Shown: positions 57,528 to 64,000 of the stretch, piece after piece | Numbering within the stretch: position 1 is the stretch's first letter | Layout: each line of letters begins with the position of its first letter | Source of the DNA: Sporothrix humicola | Lineage: Eukaryota > Ascomycota > Sordariomycetes > Ophiostomatales > Ophiostomataceae | Length of the DNA: 64,000 nt | Reading direction: 5' to 3' | NCBI GenBank assembly: GCA_021396245.1 | Contig: WNYE01000009.1 | Location: 372,001 to 436,000 of the forward strand | The notes under the pieces: model-generated | Database searches by the model: none | What the model was told of the DNA's origin: nothing | The model's input: the letters and a program-made list of their open reading frames with translations, nothing else | Translations under genes and position numbers: made by a program

Positions 57528-59636
57528 CTTGGGATCAGTCCCGAGAGAAGTGGTCGAGTTGTCCAAAATATCAACAAGGTATCGACGACACGACGCGTCT
57601 TGGCCGTGGCGCGATGAAAGAGTGCACTGCTAAGATGTGGCAGTGACTAACGGATCAAGTGAATAATCAAACAAATAAAGTCGGAAGTTGGCGTCAATCG
57701 ATTCGGTCGGTGTCCGGGATGCGTGATAAGTTCGGAAGTTAGGGGGCTGCGGGCACGGATGTGGACTCGCGTCTCTCTCTCAATGTGGCCTGGCAAGAAC
57801 ATCAAACAACACGGCGTGAACAGGCAGGCGCGACCCGCTGAGAAAGGACGCGACGGGGCTTTGTTGCCAAAATGACTCGTGGTCACGTGCTTTAGTCAGA
57901 CAGGCGGGACTGGAATTGGGCCGTTGCCTGTGCTACCACCAAACTCGACGATTCAGCGCTAATAGCCCCAAACGAGCCCCGCCAAAACGTCCCTTCAGGG
58001 AGTTAACAGGACCCTGACCACCTGTCAGACCAACTTGATAGCGGCCGGAGTGGGTTGGGCCATTCACAAGCCAAAATGCATATAAAACGCAATGATGGGC
58101 TACACACAACAGCTCTTTTGATTGAGGCAAAAGTGGTCACAAAAAGGGTTTTTATAGTGTACAAAAGTGAAATAACAATACAGAAACTGATGCTTTGTAC
58201 ACCCTCGGGGAATTTAAGTGGAACACGATGGGGTACAAGTATACTTCTTTTTTATCAATCTGACTTATCATCATCCTGTCTGTATCGACTGTCTGTGTGC
58301 AACCATAAAATATGAACCGGTGGACTGATAAATGGAAGAGTAGAAAGAAGATAAGAATGACTAGGGTCTCGAACGAAGGGTCGTGAGCACGAAACGGCAT
58401 GTCGTGAAAAAAGACGGGGAACAAGGCTGATGGGGGCCTGCTATTTTCGTGCACAACACGAGACAACTCTTGGCGGTAGTTAACCAAAGTTAAAAGAAGA
58501 GGATGGTGGAAGGATAGAACACGGGGAGGAGAAGTCCAAAGGATGAACATGTAGTCCGGTGATCGTCGCAACCGAGAATCCCGAGCACAAAGTCCTGAGC
58601 TTGTGGGAAAAGCTGGTAAAGTATGGCGAAGTTGTCGATCAGGGGGACAGCCGAACCAGAGAAAATACAAGAGTTTAGGGACGAATGCGTAGGCTGTGTG
58701 GGAGGCAACGTATCCTGTTTAGAGTGCGGCACATAATAGATTGGTAGATTTGGGGGAACTTCATCAAAGATAGGCGCATGCAAGACTGGTACTATGAGAA
58801 TCGTTGTTTAAATTGTTTGTATGGGGAACAAGCACGTGGACAGCAGGTGACTGAAAACGGCGGTCCTGCTATGCAAACAAATATGATATAAGAACCGGAA
58901 CAAAACGCCAGACGACAAGCTGTGATGAAACGAACACAGGACATGAAATCATACAAAAGCATGGACAGAAGTGATAAAAACGACACGATCCTCCCACCCT
59001 GGCATCTCCATTCATAGAACCTAAAAGGGAAATGGGAAGAAACACAGGCATGCGAGCAACAAGACATAAAACACAAACTGCACTGGACATACATCGTAAA
59101 GAAGTTCATCAGAAACAACCGTTTCCCGTAAATTGACAGATAACATATTTATGCAAGTAAACAAGGTAGATGCAGTGGGCTGTGGCAGCAGAACATATAA
59201 AGCTGGCCAATGCAAACAAGACGGGGTGTTGGAAATATAAAATCAAAGTACAAAAAGAGGGTGTGACAGAAAAATACTAAACGCCGCCTGGAGATGGATG
59301 ATTCCCTGGGTTCCCTGGATTTCTATTGAACGCTGGCCGTTATAAACACCGGTTGTAATGGGGGTTCGAGGTAACTAAGAAACGTGGAATATAATAAAGC
59401 CAAAAAAAAGGCAGAATGCGATGGTTGTGTGAATAATGGGAATGGATAAGGGAAAGGAGGGATGATTAAAACGAGAGAGTGTGAAAATGAATGGGGAAAG
59501 AATGCAGACGAAAACGAATGAAACTAAGTGTTGAACCCGGAAGGAAAGCAAAGTGAAAGGAAAAGGTCGTCATAGTTCGTTAAAAGTTGGTCGTGTAGTG
59601 CCGCAGTTGTGTTTGGCACAGAGTCCTGTCCCGCCG
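57528..59636. other. Intergenic region between RAD52 promoter and CUT8 3' end
   Basis: This contains the RAD52 promoter (57528-58050) and the presumed long 3' region of the CUT8 gene (up to 59636). Open frames of up to 172 codons occur in 58150-59200 with AT-rich, low-quality translations. No gene or RNA is recognised. Confidence 0.45.
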
Positions 59637-60476
59637 CTACCAAGGACCGACACGGACGGGCGAGCCAAAGGTGCCGCTCATCAGCTGATTGCGGATGGAG
59701 TTGGGGTCGTTGCTGCCGCCTGCACCGCCATTGCCGTTGCCGGCACCAGCACCCATCCAGCCAACGTTCGTCGCCAGAGAGCTCATGGCGGCTTCAAGAC
59801 GGCCGCCAGACTGCTGGTTGTGTTTGGACAGAATCTGGTCCCAGTGCTCCGACAGCAGCAACGAGGTGAAGCCACCGCCGCCGCGCTTGGATGCCTCCTG
59901 GATGACCACGGCCCAGGCGCGGGAAACTTCGTCGTAAGCGCCCTCCTTGTGCTGACGATATGTCGGGTTGTCCCAGTCGGGCAGCTCATGGATGATCTTG
60001 GTGACGCCGTCCAGAAACTCTAGCGAGAAAGATGTCTGCGACTCGACAGGCGGCAAGAACTGGCGAGTGTACTCGGAGATGGCTTCGACAAGGGCAATAA
60101 GCGGCTGCTTGACGCGATAATAGTTGTAATCAGCACTGGATTGGCCGTATGGCGTGGCGGCGCGTAGCCGGTCCTGGTACTCGCCGAGCAACTGCAGCGT
60201 GGATGTCGGAGTGGGACGGGGTGCGTTATCAGCAACTTGCTGGGAGATGTCGGGGTGGTGATCGCAGATGGTCTGGAGGATGGTGCGGAGTTGCGAGGCG
60301 TCGAGGGCCTCGAGCAGGCGAGGCAGCGGTAATGGCCGGCCGGTCATATCGGCAGCACGCGCTTTCTTGACGGGGCGGGAGAGTTGACGGTTGGAAATGG
60401 CGGGCGAGCTCATAGGCGAGACGGACATTTCGTCGCCACCATCGTCGTCGGCTTTCCGTTTCTTGGAGGCGGCCAT
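59637..60476 (-). CDS. CUT8: Sts1/Cut8 nuclear proteasome tethering factor
   Basis: This single-coding-exon gene encodes 279 residues. Sts1/Cut8 anchors the 26S proteasome in the nucleus and at the nuclear envelope. The N-terminus is basic, with a nuclear-localisation type cluster (SKKRKADDDGG) and a second one (RPVKKARA). The central domain (ALDASQLRTILQTICDHHPD, YNYYRVKQPLIALVEAISEY, FLPPVESQTSFSLEFLDGVT, DWDNPTYRQHKEGAYDEVSR) is strongly typical of the family's helical bundle. The C-terminus is Gly/Asn-rich and ends in SPVRVGPW. The ATG at 60476 (MAASKKRKA) is preferred; upstream sequence contains a splice acceptor and no in-frame ATG. In fission yeast Cut8 is short-lived and ubiquitinated on N-terminal lysines; the Lys-rich N-terminus here fits this but does not prove it. 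Confidence 0.94.
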   Translation of the reverse strand: MAASKKRKADDDGGDEMSVSPMSSPAISNRQLSRPVKKARAADMTGRPLPLPRLLEALDASQLRTILQTICDHHPDISQQVADNAPRPTPTSTLQLLGEYQDRLRAATPYGQSSADYNYYRVKQPLIALVEAISEYTRQFLPPVESQTSFSLEFLDGVTKIIHELPDWDNPTYRQHKEGAYDEVSRAWAVVIQEASKRGGGGFTSLLLSEHWDQILSKHNQQSGGRLEAAMSSLATNVGWMGAGAGNGNGGAGGSNDPNSIRNQLMSGTFGSPVRVGPW

Positions 60477-60493
60477 GTTTGGGAAGGGAGACA

Positions 60494-60574
60494 CTGGAAG
60501 GCGGCGGTTAGCATCCGTTACGGGTCACGGTACTGCAATAGAACGGCAGAGCGAGGTAGAGAATGAGAACGTAC
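60494..60574 (-). other. Probable 5' UTR intron of CUT8
   Basis: On the minus strand a GTACGT donor at 60574 is followed by an ATGCTAACC branch word and a CTTCCAG acceptor ending at 60494, 17 bases before the ATG. The 81-nt length is normal here. No coding frame is affected. Confidence 0.55.
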
Positions 60575-63279
60575 TAGACCGAGAGGGGGACTGTCTTGGG
60601 GATTCGTGCTGATGAGGGAAGAGAGGCGGTTGTGCTGACAGCAAGACGTTCATTTTCTGAGAAAAAATGCAGGCGATCGAAAATCGAATCGAAATGAAAG
60701 GCCCGGGTAAAGAGTACGAGGCAAAGGACGGCGATTCGGCGTCGAAGAAGCCGTCCCTGATCGAATCTCGAACTGACAGAAGCAGATGTGGGCGTCGCTG
60801 ATGAACGAGCCGGTGTTTGTTTTGTCTTGTTGTTTGCGTCGGACAGACAGTCGGTCACGGGAGCTGATGAAGGCTCGGGATCGGTGCCACGGATTGAGCG
60901 AATATGTCGATGGAAGCCCGGTAAAACAGAGGCGGCGGCCGGAGGCGATTCGAGGCGGCGATGTCGAGCTGGCGACGAATTTGAGCGATGCAAAAGAAAG
61001 AGGAGGCTCAGGTGCAGGCGATAAACAGAAGATGAGGGAGAGGAAAGAAAATGTGAAGAAGTGAAAACGTGAAAAAAGAGGAGAAAGGGAGAGAAAGGAT
61101 AGGGCCAGTGCAGTTTGTGTGCCACTCTCAGCAAAATAAAGGGAATAGTCGAGGCGAGGGAGGGAAAAAGAGGAGACTGAAAAAAGGAGGAGGAAGAGGC
61201 GAGTTGCTTGGGAGAAAGAGAGGGCCCAGTTGGGCTGGGGCCAGGGAATTATCACTGTTTGTGTGGTGGGTGTGGGTGGGTTCTCTCGACTGGGGGCAGG
61301 GGACGAGGATAGCGCCTGGTTGGAGGCAGCCGTGGACGGTCACTGGCTGAAAGTTCAGGCCTAGCTTTCTAGCCTGTCTTGCCTGTGCAGCCCCAGCCCG
61401 CCAGCCCAAAATTGGTTGCCAGCGGTCGCTGGGGCAGCTGGACCGTGCAGCAAGGGAGATTTGGAGGGGCCGCACTACTGAGCAGAAACAGCCGCCAGCC
61501 ATGTGTCCAGCCAAAATAGTGTGGGGCAGCCTCCAAGGTTTACAGGGCATTACTCACTAGAAGCCATCGATGGGGGCGTCAACCTTATCGCTAAAGGCAC
61601 AATCAGAACCAAGTGAAGTATCTTAACTTTTGTGTCCTGGACGGCTCCACAGCGGGCGGTTTAGCGTGAATGTCACTATCGGCCAAAATCGATCCTAAGA
61701 TTCTCACAAATCTCATTCACGACATAAATATCGACTACATCCAGGACAAATGAATAAATTTAAATCGTGAAAAATTCTCGTCTCATATCCCTACGTAACC
61801 TGCCGTGAGTTTGGATTTCATGCTCCCTACCTTTTTTCTAACTTACGGGGGCCGGAGGAGGCAGCGCCGGCCGTCACCTGCAGCCAGCAAATCAAACAAA
61901 TCAAAGAGGCCTGTTCAAGGGCACCCTGGCACAAACCAGCCCTGGCGATGGACGGTCAGTGTGCTTGCTTCTGCGTGCATGCTTCTTGTGTGAATTTGCT
62001 TGGTCTCGTTGGACACCTCCGCCAACAGCCCAGCTCGGCCAGGATTAGCTCGTCAAAGTGGTGTGTGGATGGCGGCCAACGAGGTGTCTCAGGGGCCTTG
62101 GCTTGGCCTGGCCAGCCGTCACAGCACACACCAAACCGGCCAGACACGGAAGGAGGAAGAAGGAGGAAGGAGAGAGTTGATTGCGGGCTGCCCGCAGGGC
62201 AAGAGACAAGAAAGAACAGGAAGCGGCGGGGATTGCCAAACGGGGAAAAGAGCAACCCACGTCGGGATGGCCCTGCGTGCTTGCATCTTACGTCGTAAGG
62301 AATTCCAAGACGGAAATGCAAGGACGGGTGACTAGAAAATAGGCTCTTTCCTTTGGCATACTCTTGAGTGTTGCATATCTACGTCGTATGTCGCTCAAAA
62401 ACGGAAACTGCACAAGGGCAGTCCATAAAACGGCCAAAGAGGGAAAGCGCATCAGGTCCAGTAAAAGAGGAAAGCGGTATTCGGCGCCGACTGTTCAAAG
62501 TTGCCGGGCAGGAAAGAGCGCTTCCGGCGGGAAACCTCCTCACAAGTATCTCTGGGTGCTCTTCCCTTACTCTTGCTCTCCCTGCCAAAACACGGCAAGA
62601 TCAACCAACAACAGTCGGGAATCGAGGTTTGGCCAAGGTTGGCTCTTTCCTTTGCGGGCTGCGTGATCTCGCGGACAAAGAAATAAAGTACGCCAGAGGC
62701 CATGGATTATTGGCCCTAAGGGCGGCTTTGAACAACCGCCGCAGTTGTGAATATTAATACAACAGAAATGGAAATAGCGATTGTATAGAAAGTGGGTCTG
62801 TAGTGTGTTGTTTCCCACATGGCACAAACGGCAAAATCAGAAGGAGCGAACAAGAACTACATACTGGCAATTGCAGGCAGAAAGCACGTGAACAGGCGAG
62901 AAAACAAACACATTTGGATAAAAACAAACAAAAAAGCACACATTATGGCAACAGGAGTAATTTCCTCCAAGACAAAAGTAGTCGATGCATCATAACGATG
63001 AGCCCGGCGGAGACAATCAATTTCGGTGAGGCTATGATTACAGCGCCCATCACTATGAGTTTGGCACTGTAATAAAGTTACAGCGCTAAGATGCCCCAGG
63101 GCTTATCGTTATCGCCCCACCGATAATTTTTTCGATAAGAAAAAGTTCAAGAAAAAATGGGCTGGTTTACCGAACGGCAGAACTTCAGACCCTTTTACCT
63201 CCTACATCGTCGACGACATTCGAAATCTGTGTGCTGGATATTATACCCATATTCTTATCCACACATATATCCGACAAAA
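60575..63279. other. Divergent intergenic region between CUT8 and NOP13
   Basis: About 2.7 kb with no recognisable gene. The CUT8 side (60575-61240) is C/T-rich on the minus strand, as a leader would be. Around 62285 an odd palindrome occurs (CTTACG T CGTAAG). The NOP13 side ends in AT-rich DNA with GATAAG-type words near 63105-63140 (CTTATCGTTATCGCC, TTTTCGATAAG). Confidence 0.45.
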
Positions 63280-64000
63280 ATGGCGACAGATATCGAGACA
63301 CAGTCGGCCGCGGCCGCACCCACCGAAGGTCCTTCCTCTCCTGCCTCTCCTTCCTCGCCGTCCGCCGAGTCCCAAAAGAAGCGGAAAGCCGCCAACGCCG
63401 ATGTTCCCGAAATCGAGGTCGATCTCTCGCTCCCCGAGCCGCCTTCGAAGCGTGCTAAGCGTGCGCTGAAAAAGGGCAAGGTCCTGCCGGCCAAGCCCAA
63501 GTCGGACGACGAGGAGGAAGAAGACGACCTGCTGCCGGCCCGCAGCGGATCCAAGGGCGACAAGGACGACAACAAAAAGACCGAACGCTCGCAGTTCGGC
63601 ATCTGGATCGGCAACCTGCCCTTTACCGTCACCCGCCCACAGCTCTTCCGGTGGTTCATTGACAACTCGGGCGGCGCCATTGCCGAGACCGATATTACCC
63701 GTGTCAACCTGCCCCTGGGCAAGCGCCAGACACACCAGCAGCGCCCGCACAACGTCAATGCCGACAGCAACGGCAACCTGCCGCCACCCAACAAGGGCTT
63801 TGCCTACGTCGACTTCCTGACGTACGAGGCCCAGGTGGCTGCCACGGCGCTGTCCGAGACAGAGATCGACGGCCGCCGCGTGCTGATCAAGGACAGCAAG
63901 TCGTTTGAGGGCAGGCCAGCCAAGGAGCGTGAAGGTGCTGCAGCTGCTGCTGCGGGCGCTGGATCTTCGGACAGCGCCACCAGAGGCAAGGGTGCCGAGG
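63280..64000 (+). CDS. NOP13: Nucleolar RNA-binding protein NOP13-like (partial, 3' end beyond window)
   Basis: The first 240 codons are present; the frame is open at the window edge. The N-terminal ~100 residues are charged and disordered, with Lys/Arg clusters fit for nucleolar import (SQKKRKAANAD, PSKRAKRALKKGK) and an acidic DDEEEEDDLL stretch. An RRM domain starts near residue 105: RNP2 is IWIGNL and RNP1 is KGFAYVDF, with a long loop between them (GKRQTHQQRPHNVNADSNGN). The IWIGNLPFTVTRPQLFRWF and DITRVNLPLGK blocks resemble yeast Nop13, a 90S pre-ribosome-associated protein. A second RRM would be expected downstream of the window. After the first RRM the chain becomes Ala/Gly/Ser-rich. 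The ATG is the first in frame and follows CCGACAAAA. Confidence 0.88.
   Translation, partial: MATDIETQSAAAAPTEGPSSPASPSSPSAESQKKRKAANADVPEIEVDLSLPEPPSKRAKRALKKGKVLPAKPKSDDEEEEDDLLPARSGSKGDKDDNKKTERSQFGIWIGNLPFTVTRPQLFRWFIDNSGGAIAETDITRVNLPLGKRQTHQQRPHNVNADSNGNLPPPNKGFAYVDFLTYEAQVAATALSETEIDGRRVLIKDSKSFEGRPAKEREGAAAAAAGAGSSDSATRGKGAE

Noticed and set aside
60574..61255. Overlapping Ser/Phe/Leu-rich open frames upstream of CUT8
   Set aside because: Same pyrimidine-leader artefact, on several frames at once.

Overview
The window looks like nuclear DNA of a filamentous ascomycete (Pezizomycotina, most likely a Sordariomycete). The grounds are a HET-domain gene, many short GT-AG introns (53-109 nt) with CTAAC-type branch sites, GC-rich exons between long AT-richer spacers with pyrimidine-rich leaders, and fungus-specific families (Par32-like GRGGxGN protein, Sts1/Cut8). 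Nothing prokaryotic or viral was seen, and I found no tRNA, rRNA, CRISPR array or intact transposon.

Layout. 0-9 kb: a single-exon HET protein (-), a tiny mitochondrial-type protein (+) behind a TATA box, the dynactin subunit ARP1 (+) and a Par32-like protein (-). 8.5-26.4 kb: one giant, mostly disordered protein of about 2047 residues (-), flanked by 4.7 kb and 7.0 kb of apparently non-coding DNA; the second spacer holds several palindromes and a branched inverted-repeat element. 26-42 kb: a tail-anchored FHA protein (+), a Cys/Ser-rich small protein (+), LST8 (+) facing CEX1/SCYL1 (-), and a disordered protein with a small CCCH cluster (+). 42-50 kb: four genes head to tail on the minus strand: an MFS transporter, a Baeyer-Villiger-type flavin monooxygenase, a bicupin-motif protein and an unrecognised protein. 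The first three resemble a small catabolic or detoxification cluster. 51-64 kb: a secreted cysteine-rich protein (+), mitochondrial aconitase ACO2 (-), RAD52 (-), the proteasome tether STS1/CUT8 (-) and the 5' part of the nucleolar RNA-binding protein NOP13 (+, cut by the window edge).

Most genes are housekeeping: dynein transport (ARP1), TOR signalling (LST8, and possibly the Par32-like protein), tRNA/COPI traffic (CEX1), recombination repair (RAD52), lysine or TCA metabolism (ACO2), nuclear proteasome anchoring (CUT8) and ribosome biogenesis (NOP13). The accessory part is the HET gene, the 42-48 kb transporter/monooxygenase/cupin group and the secreted protein. Exon joins were derived by hand from splice motifs and reading frame; they are consistent but untested against transcripts. 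No clear new multi-gene system was found. The best leads are the 42-48 kb gene group, the structured element at 25.5 kb and the alternative C-terminus of the giant protein.
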